This document shows, one piece after another, positions 54,136-62,597 of a DNA stretch of 63,955 nucleotides. The notes beneath the pieces are model-generated. The model searched no databases and was not told the origin of the DNA. It worked only from the letters and a program-made list of their open reading frames with translations. Position numbers and translations under genes: made by a program. Each line of letters opens with the position of its first letter. The stretch's first letter is position 1. The stretch is from an uncultured Porphyromonadaceae bacterium (GTDB lineage: Bacteria > Bacteroidota > Bacteroidia > Bacteroidales > Muribaculaceae), in the NCBI GenBank assembly GCA_947178165.1, contig CAMWXH010000004.1, forward strand, positions 1 to 63,955, in the 5' to 3' direction.

Positions 54136-54240
54136 AATCTTGTTTGCGACTGCAAAGTTAATAATTCTTTTGCAGAATAGCAATATATTTGTATAATTTC
54201 TTTTATAAACAAGATTATATGAATGGATTTAAAAATTTAT

Positions 54241-54248
54241 TATCTTTG
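54241..54248 (+). promoter_or_regulatory. promoter -7 element of nuclease-ATPase copy 3
   Basis: TATCTTTG, 50 bases before the ATG. No palindrome is associated with it. Confidence 0.5.
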
Positions 54249-54298
54249 CTAAATAATAAGGAAGTTGTTTAAGCGACCTCACAAACAGTCAGTAAATT

Positions 54299-55879
54299 AT
54301 GGCGAACAGAATAAAATATCCTATAGGACAGCAAGATTTCAAAACCCTCCGCATGCGCGATTGCGTATATGTGGATAAGACTCGTTTTATAGAGAAGATA
54401 GTTCATGAAGGGAGCCAGTATTATTTTTTGGCTCGCCCCCGACGTTTCGGCAAGAGTCTGTTCCTCTCCACCCTCCAGTATTTTTTTGAAGGTCAGCGAG
54501 AGTTATTCAAGGGCTTATATGTGGATTCAATTAATTGGAGATGGGAAAAATATCCTGTATTGCATCTTGATCTCAATACATCTCGTTATGATGATCCGGG
54601 AATGCTAAAAGGAGCACTTGACCGTATTTTTCGAAATTGGGAAGAACAGTATGAAGTAGAGGTAAAGGATACGGATTATTCGCAAAGATTTGCCACCATA
54701 ATAAAAATTGCACATGAAAAGACAGGGATGCCGGTGGTGATTTTAGTAGATGAATATGATAAGCCTCTTGTAGGAAATCTGAGCAACAATGATAACTTTG
54801 ACAATTACAAGAAGGAATTGGCCTCCCTCTATTCCAATTTCAAGAGCAGTGCGGAGCATATTCGTCTTGTTTTTCTGACAGGGGTGAGCAGGTTCAGTAA
54901 ACTCAGTGTCTTTTCCGACCTAAATAACCTGAATGATATAACGTTTGATGAGGGCTTTTCCGATATTTGCGGCATAACAGAAAATGAACTTTCTGATAAT
55001 TTTGGCATAGGGATTGAGGAACTTGCGGATAAGTCGGGCGTATCCTTTTTAAAGGCATGCGATGAATTGAAAAGGAATTATGATGGATATTGCTTCACAA
55101 AATACGGTAATTTCATCTATAATCCTTGGTCACTGTTGAATTGTTTGGATAAAAGAGAGATAGCTAATTATTGGAATGAGACTGGTATTCCGACGTTACT
55201 TGCGGAGTCGCTCAAGAGGGTTAATGCTGATCTTGAGAAGACATTCAATTCGTATTGCACCGAGGATGACCTTAAGGGTCTTGATCTCTTAAATCCCAAT
55301 CCATTGGCTTTGCTTTTCCAGACAGGATACCTAACTATAAAATCCTATAATCCCAAGATACGACGCATCCGGCTCGGGTTGCCGAATAATGAAGTGAAGA
55401 AGGGCTTTCTGAATGTCTTGCTCCCTTACTATGTGAGATGCAAGCATGCTATGTCTAATCAGGTTGTAGATGATATTGTGATTAATTTTATTTTGGGCAA
55501 GCCTGACAAAGCTATGGAGGCTTTGCAGGCATATTTCGCAGGTATCGATTTCAAGTTGAAAATTGAAAACGAGAATAATTTTCACAATGCTTTTTTTCTT
55601 CTTATCGATCTTATCGGGTTGGAGGCCACGGCGGAAGCGCATACGTCAGACGGGAGTATAGACATTACAATCAAGACCGATGACTATATCTACATTATTG
55701 AATTAAAGTATGATCATTCAGCCGAAGACGCTCTACAACAGATTAAGGAGAAGAAATACGCCCGCCCCTATCAGACAGATTCGCGCGGAATAGTGGAGAT
55801 AGGGGTTGCCTTCTCTTCAAAGACACGGTGTATAGAGGATTGGAAGATTGTAAACTACAAACAAAGTTTACGCTTATAA
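54299..55879 (+). CDS. AAA-ATPase-like / PD-(D/E)XK nuclease protein (DUF1703 type), copy 3
   Basis: 526 aa, starting MANRIKYPIGQQDFKTLRMR. P-loop PRRFGKSLFLS, Walker B VVILVDEYDKPLVGN and C-terminal DGSIDITIKTDDYIYIIELK. It is closely similar to copy 2 at 27272. Its last codons (SLRL and stop) are part of a 19-bp repeat that recurs 41 bp later in the next gene's control region, so the C-terminus may have been reshaped by an insertion. Confidence 0.86.
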   Translation: MANRIKYPIGQQDFKTLRMRDCVYVDKTRFIEKIVHEGSQYYFLARPRRFGKSLFLSTLQYFFEGQRELFKGLYVDSINWRWEKYPVLHLDLNTSRYDDPGMLKGALDRIFRNWEEQYEVEVKDTDYSQRFATIIKIAHEKTGMPVVILVDEYDKPLVGNLSNNDNFDNYKKELASLYSNFKSSAEHIRLVFLTGVSRFSKLSVFSDLNNLNDITFDEGFSDICGITENELSDNFGIGIEELADKSGVSFLKACDELKRNYDGYCFTKYGNFIYNPWSLLNCLDKREIANYWNETGIPTLLAESLKRVNADLEKTFNSYCTEDDLKGLDLLNPNPLALLFQTGYLTIKSYNPKIRRIRLGLPNNEVKKGFLNVLLPYYVRCKHAMSNQVVDDIVINFILGKPDKAMEALQAYFAGIDFKLKIENENNFHNAFFLLIDLIGLEATAEAHTSDGSIDITIKTDDYIYIIELKYDHSAEDALQQIKEKKYARPYQTDSRGIVEIGVAFSSKTRCIEDWKIVNYKQSLRL

Positions 55880-55972
55880 TCGAAACTTTCGATAATCTTT
55901 ATAAAAGTTTGCGCTTATAATCGATAAATTTGAGACTTTTCTTGTTTTTTTCGATTATAAGCCGTAGCTTTG
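55865..55972 (+). promoter_or_regulatory. repeated operator-like sites and promoter of DUF4143-type ATPase 2
   Basis: AGTTTACGCTTATAATCGA (55865-55883) recurs with one change at 55906-55924, and TCGATTATAAGC (55951-55962) is the exact inverse of the core. TAGCTTTG follows at 55965-55972, with a CTTG -33 element at 55941-55944 between the inverted arms. Three sites of one motif over a promoter suggest an operator. Confidence 0.7.
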
Positions 55973-55993
55973 CGGAAAATAACAAAGAAAGAG

Positions 55994-57217
55994 ATGAAGA
56001 TAATTGAACGGCCAATTTATATACAGCGTATTATAAGACAACTGAATCGGGGAATGATTCTGGTTTTAGTGGGTCAACGACGTGTAGGAAAGAGTTTTAT
56101 TTTAAAGTCAATTTCCCAATGGTTGAGTAAGCATAAACCGGAAGCTAATATCCTTTTTATAGATAAAGAGTTTAATGATTATAGTTTTATCTCAACCTCC
56201 GAAGACCTATATCATCACGTCATAGATAAACTTCCTGCAGGTGGAGACAATTATCTGCTGATTGATGAAGTGCAGGATATTGATGGATATGAAAAAGCCT
56301 TGAGGAGTCTCTATGCCGAGGAAAGATGTCAGATTATTGTGACAGGAAGTAATGCCTACATGTTTTCTTCTGAAATTGCGACCAAATTCGCTGGACGTTA
56401 TATCGAGATTCCCATTAGAAGCTTAAGTTATGAAGAATTTTTGACTTTCCATCACATAGACGATAGTAATGAATCTTTGATAAAATATTTGCAGTTTGGG
56501 GGGATGCCGGGATTGGTTAATTATGAATTCGATGAAATTCCGGAGATACGGGCCTACCTTCAGGGAGTGATTAATACTGTGGTTGTTAAAGACATTGTGG
56601 CGCGTGAACAAATCAGAAATTTCAGATTGCTTGAAAATCTGATTACTTTCCTTGCTGACAATGCCGGACAATTAGTATCAATCAACAGTATCGGAAAGTA
56701 TCAGAAATCGCAAGGCACAGCGGTGACAAACGATTCTATTTCCCGATATCTTAAATCTATTTGCAGCGCCCTGATAGTAGATTCAGTGAGTCGCTATGAT
56801 ATTCATGGGAAACGATTGTTTGAGATGGTGGATAAATATTATTTCAGTGATCACGGACTAAGAAATATCATAGTCAATGAATTACCCAATATTTACGGAA
56901 GCATTGAAAAAATACTGGAAAATGTGGTGAGGCACCATCTGTTGATATTAGGTTTTGAAGTCTATGTGGGGGTGCTCCCTTCGGGAGAAATTGACTTTGT
57001 GGCTAAGAGAGGAGAAGAAACTATGTACTTTCAAGTTGCATATCGCTTAACTGGTGAGGAAACAATAAAAAGAGAATTTGGCAATCTTCAAATGATAAGG
57101 GATGCTTTTCCTAAATATGTTGTTACTATGGAAGAGATTACGGGTCCCCTTAAGGAATATCCGGGAATACGGCATATTCACTTAAGGGAATTCCTCAAAA
57201 TGAGATTCCGGGAATAG
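55994..57217 (+). CDS. AAA_14/DUF4143-type ATPase 2
   Basis: 407 aa from the ATG at 55994; the TTG that opens a longer frame is the end of the -7 element. Walker A LVLVGQRRVGKSFILKS, Walker B YLLIDEVQDIDGYEKAL, sensor IIVTGSNAYMFSSEIA. The C-terminal DUF4143 domain ends with PSGEIDFVAKRGEETMYFQV, so the nuclease-like site has Asp but lacks a clear ExK. It differs strongly from ATPase 1 in sequence. Confidence 0.85.
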   Translation: MKIIERPIYIQRIIRQLNRGMILVLVGQRRVGKSFILKSISQWLSKHKPEANILFIDKEFNDYSFISTSEDLYHHVIDKLPAGGDNYLLIDEVQDIDGYEKALRSLYAEERCQIIVTGSNAYMFSSEIATKFAGRYIEIPIRSLSYEEFLTFHHIDDSNESLIKYLQFGGMPGLVNYEFDEIPEIRAYLQGVINTVVVKDIVAREQIRNFRLLENLITFLADNAGQLVSINSIGKYQKSQGTAVTNDSISRYLKSICSALIVDSVSRYDIHGKRLFEMVDKYYFSDHGLRNIIVNELPNIYGSIEKILENVVRHHLLILGFEVYVGVLPSGEIDFVAKRGEETMYFQVAYRLTGEETIKREFGNLQMIRDAFPKYVVTMEEITGPLKEYPGIRHIHLREFLKMRFRE

Positions 57218-57232
57218 CTCCAAGCCGGAAGC

Positions 57233-58702
57233 TTAGTCTGATTCCACAATCTCATCCTTGCTATGTGTAGAGAGCCATGCCTGGGCCATGAACGGGTTGC
57301 GGGCGGCTTCGCGGGGATAGTTGGAGGAGTCGGAGAGACATTCGTCACACCAATGGCCGCCTAAAAGGATGGTGGCAGGGGAGGCCTTGAACCTGTGGCC
57401 GAATGCACATTCCCATTCAAGGGGGATGTAAAGGTCACCGGTAGCCATTTCTTCCGACAGGCATCTGCCTCCACGAAATTCAGCCGCTTTCTTCATATCA
57501 TCAATATTCAGCTCCGACAACGGTTTTGATTCATCATAACCGTGGGAGAGGTATGTTTCCTCCATTGAGGGGGGCGCGAGTGGAAATTCGTTCCAGGCAG
57601 GGATGTTGGCGTAATCCTGACGGCTTTTGAAATAAGATTGGATCTTTGCTTCATTGCCGTCGCGAAACCAGCCTAAAGTTCCCAACCCTTTTTTCTTGGC
57701 AATCTGCTTCATTCCCCATTTTATGAGGGATGACGGCACCACTCCGGCCAATTTGAAATAAGCCGGAAGCTGAGAGGCCATGAAGCTGAAATAGTTATCG
57801 GGAGTGGTGTTCGAACGGAATGGCACCATCTTTTCGAGAAGGTCGGAATCGGAAAACCATGCGCCATGGAAATTGCGCGTGGCGAACCAGTTTGTTTCGA
57901 ATATCTTCTCGGGAGCAGGGCATGAGAGGGTGTTGAGGAGCTGTTGTTCAAACTGATAGTTAGTTAGCCTGAACGGCTGTCCGGAGCCTATGTTGTAGAA
58001 ACGGCGCCAGAAATCTTTCGGAAGCTCGCGCAGTTCAAACTTATTGCATAGGTTGGCCAGGAGTCTTGCAGATTCTTCAACTGTGGTCCATTCGAGCACA
58101 CCGGCCAATGGCACATGGAAAGTGATCGGATCGGTGCCGTTGAAGAGCAGGGCAGGGTATAATATGCCTGTCTGGCGGAGCGATACCCATCTTTTCAGTC
58201 CCGATTCAGCCAGCATGCGTTCAGCCTTTATTTTTGAGAGGGCATACATGTCATGGTTGGCAGGGACCATAGGGTCGCCCGTGCGGCACCAGTGTTGAGG
58301 TGCCTCCCTCGGCCCATATTGCGAAACAGAACCAATATACACCACTGCCGGCTGGCGCGATGCAGGCACGCCTAAGGCGGAATCCACGATATTCTGCATC
58401 CCCTTTATGTTCACATCCAAGGTCACCTCCGGAAAGTAATCAGCCTTAGGAGAGACCATGCCTCCAACGTGAAGCACAATGTCGGCACCATCCACACCCT
58501 TCTTCACAGCCTTGGGGTCGCGGAGGTCGCCCCATATCATCTTCACACGTGAAAGGTTGATATATGGCGCGAGCTTCTTTCTGTTCTTCTTTGAGTCGCG
58601 GGCAAGGAGAGTTATTTCGGGTTTATGAGAGAGACGAATCAGCGCTTTCAGCGTGGCAAAACCCATTGTGCCTGTGGCGCCTGTCAGAAAAATTTTCATC
58701 AC
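57233..58702 (-). CDS. NAD-dependent epimerase/dehydratase with C-terminal zinc ribbon
   Basis: 489 aa. An extended short-chain dehydrogenase: IFLTGATGTMGFATLKAL binds NAD(P), GSVSQYG carries the Ser, and YALSKIKAE the catalytic Tyr-x3-Lys. After residue ~400 a separate domain appears: WECAFGHRFKASP and GGHWCDECL form a Cys/His zinc ribbon. This add-on is not part of normal epimerases. Its stop converges with the ATPase 2 gene; its start overlaps the next gene's stop by 4 bp. Confidence 0.85.
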   Translation of the reverse strand: MMKIFLTGATGTMGFATLKALIRLSHKPEITLLARDSKKNRKKLAPYINLSRVKMIWGDLRDPKAVKKGVDGADIVLHVGGMVSPKADYFPEVTLDVNIKGMQNIVDSALGVPASRQPAVVYIGSVSQYGPREAPQHWCRTGDPMVPANHDMYALSKIKAERMLAESGLKRWVSLRQTGILYPALLFNGTDPITFHVPLAGVLEWTTVEESARLLANLCNKFELRELPKDFWRRFYNIGSGQPFRLTNYQFEQQLLNTLSCPAPEKIFETNWFATRNFHGAWFSDSDLLEKMVPFRSNTTPDNYFSFMASQLPAYFKLAGVVPSSLIKWGMKQIAKKKGLGTLGWFRDGNEAKIQSYFKSRQDYANIPAWNEFPLAPPSMEETYLSHGYDESKPLSELNIDDMKKAAEFRGGRCLSEEMATGDLYIPLEWECAFGHRFKASPATILLGGHWCDECLSDSSNYPREAARNPFMAQAWLSTHSKDEIVESD

Positions 58703-59706
58703 TTAATCGTATAAAGACAAACAAACAGCGACGATACGCCAATTATTATCCAAAGAAGAATAGCCTGGATGAGGGGCTTGGCGCCTACTTCCTTAATCAC
58801 TTTAAGGCTTAGGCTCGCGCCGATTGCAAAGAGGACAGCAATAAGGGCCTGCTTTGCGATAGCGACTATTCCCGGATATATTGTATCGGTGAACAGGAGG
58901 AACGACTTGGGAGTGTAGGTGTTGATAATCATCGCCACCACAAAAAGGAGTATGAACCAAGGAATTGAAATCTTGGCTTTCCCTTCTCCCCCTCTGATGT
59001 CATTGCGGAAATACCACATAGTGAAGAAAGCAAGGGGTATGATCCAGAGGGCGCGTGTGCATTTGATGAGAGTGGCAAGTTCGCAAGCTTCCGGACTATA
59101 TGCGGCTCCGGCACCCACCACGGAACTCGTGTCGTGGATGGCTATTGCCGCCCACGTTCCGAATTGGGCGTCGCTCATGTGAAAGAGATGGCCCAACGGG
59201 GGGAAGATGAAGAGGGCTATGGCATTGAGGATGAAAATCACGCCGAGAGAAACGGCCATATTCTTCTCATTCGCCTTGAGCACGCCCCCGACGGCAGCGA
59301 TGGCAGAGCCTCCGCATATAGCGGTTCCGGATGATATCAGATAGGAAGCCTTGTTGTTGATTTTAAGGGCTTTCCCAAGCCAGATGCCTGCAATCATGAC
59401 CACCACGACAGAAACGATGGTGAAAAGCATGCCGTCAGCACCCGATTTGAGGCTCTGCTGTAGATTCATGCCGAATCCGAGTCCAACCACTGAAGCCTGA
59501 AGGAGATATTTGGAAAGCTTTTTATTAAATTTAGGGAACGGAGTGCCGAAAACGAGTGCGAACACGAGCCCTAAGAAAAGAGCCGTGGGAGCGCCTATCA
59601 CCTCAACGCCCCATATCATCTTGAATGGAAAAAGCATCAGCACTAAAAGGATCCAGTAAAGAGGGCGTCCTAATGTTGCTAATGAGTAATTTTTGGAATT
59701 TGCCAT
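58699..59706 (-). CDS. YeiH/UPF0324 family membrane protein (putative sulfate exporter)
   Basis: 335 aa with about 10 membrane helices. Family features include LLQASVVGLGFGMNLQQSL, a conserved SSGTAICGGSAIAAVGGVL and IHDTSSVVGAGAAYSPEA. Members are annotated as putative sulfate or sulfonate exporters, with limited experimental support. It is the first gene of a two-gene unit with the epimerase and shares a divergent promoter region with psd. Confidence 0.9.
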   Translation of the reverse strand: MANSKNYSLATLGRPLYWILLVLMLFPFKMIWGVEVIGAPTALFLGLVFALVFGTPFPKFNKKLSKYLLQASVVGLGFGMNLQQSLKSGADGMLFTIVSVVVVMIAGIWLGKALKINNKASYLISSGTAICGGSAIAAVGGVLKANEKNMAVSLGVIFILNAIALFIFPPLGHLFHMSDAQFGTWAAIAIHDTSSVVGAGAAYSPEACELATLIKCTRALWIIPLAFFTMWYFRNDIRGGEGKAKISIPWFILLFVVAMIINTYTPKSFLLFTDTIYPGIVAIAKQALIAVLFAIGASLSLKVIKEVGAKPLIQAILLWIIIGVSSLFVCLYTIK

Positions 59707-59756
59707 TTTAAAAATGCGATCTAAAAGATATTTGTTTGAAAAGTTTCCCCCTCCCG

Positions 59757-59791
59757 TTGCAAAATTAAACCATTTAAGTTAAATTTGCAAA
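59757..59791. promoter_or_regulatory. interlocked divergent promoters of psd and the YeiH-like gene
   Basis: Plus strand: TTG (59757-59759), 20 bases, TAAATTTG (59780-59787). Minus strand: TTTG (59791-59788), 20 bases, TAATTTTG (59767-59760). The two promoters overlap face to face, so RNA polymerase cannot easily occupy both. Confidence 0.75.
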
Positions 59792-59825
59792 TTGAACAAT
59801 AGAACATATCAACAGACACGAAAAA

Positions 59826-60494
59826 GTGAAGATACATCACGAAGGAACCAACATCCTCATATTGTTGTTTATAGTATTGGGCGTGCTCAACATTCCGGTA
59901 TGGCTGTTTTTGCCACCCTACGTGTTGCCGGCTCTCTTTACGGGGCTTTCGGTGACAGTGTATCTCTTCGTGTTCAATTTCTTCAGGTGTCCGATAAGGC
60001 ATTATCGTGGCGAGCGGAAGAACCATGTGGTGAGCTCCGTGGATGGGAAGGTTGTTGCCGTGGAGAGAGTGTATGAAGGGGAATACCTCAAGGGAGATGC
60101 CATAATGCTGTCTGTTTTCATGTCTCCTCTCAATGTCCACGCCAACTGGTATCCGGTGGATGGGGAAGTGGAATATGTGAAACATCACCGCGGGCGATTC
60201 TTCTCGGCTTATCTCCCGAAAGCGAGCGTGGAGAATGAACGGAGCACCGTGGGGATTCTTTGTGATGACGGCAACCGGATCACAGTGCGTCAGATTGCTG
60301 GGGCAATGGCCCGAAGGATTGTAACCTACGCGCGAAAGGGACACAAGGCTTCAATCGACGAGCATCTCGGCTTCATAAAATTTGGCTCGAGGGTTGACCT
60401 CTACCTCCCGGTGGATTGTGAAATCTTAGTTAAGATAGGCGACCTCACCCGAGGAGGATTGACACCCGTGGCGAAACTTAAAGAGAAATCCTGA
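59826..60494 (+). CDS. psd: phosphatidylserine decarboxylase
   Basis: Makes phosphatidylethanolamine from phosphatidylserine at the inner membrane. 222 aa, the short Bacteroidota-type proenzyme. Two N-terminal membrane helices are followed by the catalytic fold with FMSPLNVHANWYP and the self-cleavage site FIKFGSRVD (Gly-Ser), which would give the pyruvoyl group. It is directly followed by pssA, the previous enzyme in the pathway. Confidence 0.95.
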   Translation: MKIHHEGTNILILLFIVLGVLNIPVWLFLPPYVLPALFTGLSVTVYLFVFNFFRCPIRHYRGERKNHVVSSVDGKVVAVERVYEGEYLKGDAIMLSVFMSPLNVHANWYPVDGEVEYVKHHRGRFFSAYLPKASVENERSTVGILCDDGNRITVRQIAGAMARRIVTYARKGHKASIDEHLGFIKFGSRVDLYLPVDCEILVKIGDLTRGGLTPVAKLKEKS

Positions 60495-60530
60495 TTGCGG
60501 TGGCGATACTTAAAAAGAAATAGAGTTGTT

Positions 60531-61232
60531 TTGAATACGATAAAAAAAAATATACCCAACAGCATCACCTGCCTGAACATTCTGGCGGGTTTGCTGTCTA
60601 TTGTGTGTTCGATAAAGGGGGAATCCCCTCTGTGGGGGCTGAGAGGATATGAATGGGGCTACATATTCATTGGAATAGCCGCAGTTGCGGATTTTCTTGA
60701 CGGCTTTTGCGCCCGTTTGCTTCATGCTTACTCCGAGATGGGGAAAGAGCTCGACTCATTGTGCGATTTGGTGAGCTTCGGGGTTGCGCCGGCTTTTGCC
60801 GTGTATGCCTGTATGGATGCAAACGGAGAGGAATGGATGAAATGGCTTGCATTGCTGATTCCGGTTGCCGGTGCGCTGCGGTTGGCAAGATTCAATGTCG
60901 ATACGCGGCAGACAGTCAATTTCATAGGCTTGCCTATCCCTGCCAATGCGATCTTCTGGATTGGCTACACCTCAATGGTATATGCCGGCTCTGGATTGTT
61001 GGCTAACCCCTGGGTTTTCGTGATTGCCGTGCTTCTTGAAAGTTGGCTGATGGTAAGCCCGCTCCGCCTCTTTTCCCTCAAATTCAAGACATGGGGATGG
61101 AAAGGGAATGAATTCCGCTGGCTTCTGATAATCACGGCTGCAGCGCTTATATTCTGTATGGGAGTGCCGGGACTGATGTGGCTGATAATAGTATATGTGG
61201 CCTACGGAATTTTTGATGGCACAAGAAAATGA
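60531..61232 (+). CDS. pssA: CDP-diacylglycerol--serine O-phosphatidyltransferase
   Basis: Forms phosphatidylserine from CDP-diacylglycerol and serine. I chose the TTG at 60531, which gives the family N-terminus MNTIKKNIPNSITCLN; the frame is open from 60495. The CDP-alcohol phosphotransferase motif D-G-x2-A-R-x8-G-x3-D-x3-D is complete in DGFCARLLHAYSEMGKELDS plus CD. About seven membrane helices are present. It forms an operon with psd. Confidence 0.94.
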   Translation: MNTIKKNIPNSITCLNILAGLLSIVCSIKGESPLWGLRGYEWGYIFIGIAAVADFLDGFCARLLHAYSEMGKELDSLCDLVSFGVAPAFAVYACMDANGEEWMKWLALLIPVAGALRLARFNVDTRQTVNFIGLPIPANAIFWIGYTSMVYAGSGLLANPWVFVIAVLLESWLMVSPLRLFSLKFKTWGWKGNEFRWLLIITAAALIFCMGVPGLMWLIIVYVAYGIFDGTRK

Positions 61233-61279
61233 AGATAGGTTGAGTTAAATTTAAGGTAAAAAGGATAGAGATAGAATAG

Positions 61280-61708
61280 ATGGGATTTTTTATTGCTATA
61301 TTGATAATACTCCTCTTGCCCTTGATTTTTCCCTACATCGGGAGATGGATCAAGAGCTATGCCATGGGCAAGATGGAAGACAATATGCGCAGGATGATGG
61401 GGATGCCTACGCGTGCCGAGGAGAAACGTGCGCGCAAGGAGCAGGCCCGCACAGAGCGTGATTCAAGGAGAGATGAAGAAAGAGTGGGAGCACGCAGATA
61501 TGGTTTCCGCGGTCGCGGACGCAATCATAATGTGGGGAATCCGGCAGAAGATATAAGGATGATGCGTCTCTATGCTGAAGATGTGGAATTTGTGGAGATA
61601 AGGGAATATTCGGCCGACATACAGTTCGAACAGGATGCAGAGACGGGACGTGTGAAGATAACCGTGGAGGAACAGATGTCGGATGCGGAATTTGTGGTGA
61701 TAAAATAA
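61280..61708 (+). CDS. DUF4834-family membrane protein
   Basis: 142 aa. One N-terminal membrane helix (FFIAILIILLLPLIFPYIG) is followed by a basic stretch rich in Arg/Glu (about 48-75) and an acidic beta-like tail. DUF4834 proteins are conserved in Bacteroidota with unknown function. It follows pssA by 47 bp and precedes the HAD phosphatase gene by 25 bp, so an operon with the phospholipid genes is likely. Confidence 0.75.
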   Translation: MGFFIAILIILLLPLIFPYIGRWIKSYAMGKMEDNMRRMMGMPTRAEEKRARKEQARTERDSRRDEERVGARRYGFRGRGRNHNVGNPAEDIRMMRLYAEDVEFVEIREYSADIQFEQDAETGRVKITVEEQMSDAEFVVIK

Positions 61709-61733
61709 AATTTAAATTAACAGATGCAGGCGT

Positions 61734-62597
61734 ATGAAACAGGGAAAGACATTATATGTGAGTGATCTCGACGGCACGCTCCTGCAGCCCGATGCACGTA
61801 TCTCGGATCGTACCCTTTCGATGCTTAACGAGGCTATCTCAAAAGGCGCGCTCTTCACTATAGCCACAGCCCGCACTCCTGCCACTGTGGCATCGATAAT
61901 AGAAAATCTTGATCTGAGACTTCCTGCCGTCGTGATGACAGGCACTGCCTTATGGGATAAGAACAGCAACACTTACTCCGATGTGAAGTTTATGGCGGAT
62001 AAGCCCGTTAAGGAGCTTGTGAATATCTATCGGGCCACTCATTACCCGACTTTCCTTTACACATTGCGTCAAGATATGATTCACATCTATCATCTTGGCC
62101 CATTGTCGGAGATTGAAAGGAATTTTATAGAGGAGAGGAGGCACAATTTTGCGAAAACTCTCCATATCCCGGCCAACGGTGAGTCCGAATTGCCCGACTA
62201 CCTTGGCGACACCGTGCTTTTCTACGGCATGCAGCCTGATGCCAAGACCGAAGAAGTGTTCAAGCTCACCTCAAAGGTGAAGGATGTGCGGGTTCAGAAA
62301 TATCATGATTTCTATGGCCCGGAGATAGGCATCCTCGAGGCATTCTCGCCGTTGAGCACAAAGGCTATCGCCATACGCGAGATTGCCTCCCGATTAGGGG
62401 TGGAGAGAATCGTCACCTTCGGCGACAACCTCAACGACATCCCGATGCTTGAACTTGCCGATGTGGGCGTTGCGATGGAGAACGGCGTGGATGAAGTGAA
62501 GGCTGTTGCCGACATCGTGATAGGACGCAACACCGAAGATGCAGTGGCAAAATTCATTCTCGATGATATGGGTATTGACCGAGGAGGTGAACAATGA
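61734..62597 (+). CDS. Cof-type HAD hydrolase
   Basis: 287 aa. The HAD nucleophile motif is YVSDLDGTLLQPDARIS; motif II lies in TIATARTP; a type IIB cap follows; motif IV is TFGDNLNDIPML with Asp-Asp. Such enzymes dephosphorylate sugar phosphates or cofactors such as flavins or PLP; the substrate cannot be told. It overlaps the histidine kinase gene by 4 bp. Confidence 0.92.
   Translation: MKQGKTLYVSDLDGTLLQPDARISDRTLSMLNEAISKGALFTIATARTPATVASIIENLDLRLPAVVMTGTALWDKNSNTYSDVKFMADKPVKELVNIYRATHYPTFLYTLRQDMIHIYHLGPLSEIERNFIEERRHNFAKTLHIPANGESELPDYLGDTVLFYGMQPDAKTEEVFKLTSKVKDVRVQKYHDFYGPEIGILEAFSPLSTKAIAIREIASRLGVERIVTFGDNLNDIPMLELADVGVAMENGVDEVKAVADIVIGRNTEDAVAKFILDDMGIDRGGEQ

Noticed and set aside
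55970..55993. TTG start for the ATPase-2 gene
   Set aside because: The TTG is the last part of the TAGCTTTG promoter element, so it cannot be in the transcript.
46321..57217. Integrative element with its own recombinase
   Set aside because: No integrase, transposase, relaxase or replication gene can be seen in the island; only repeats and cargo-type genes.
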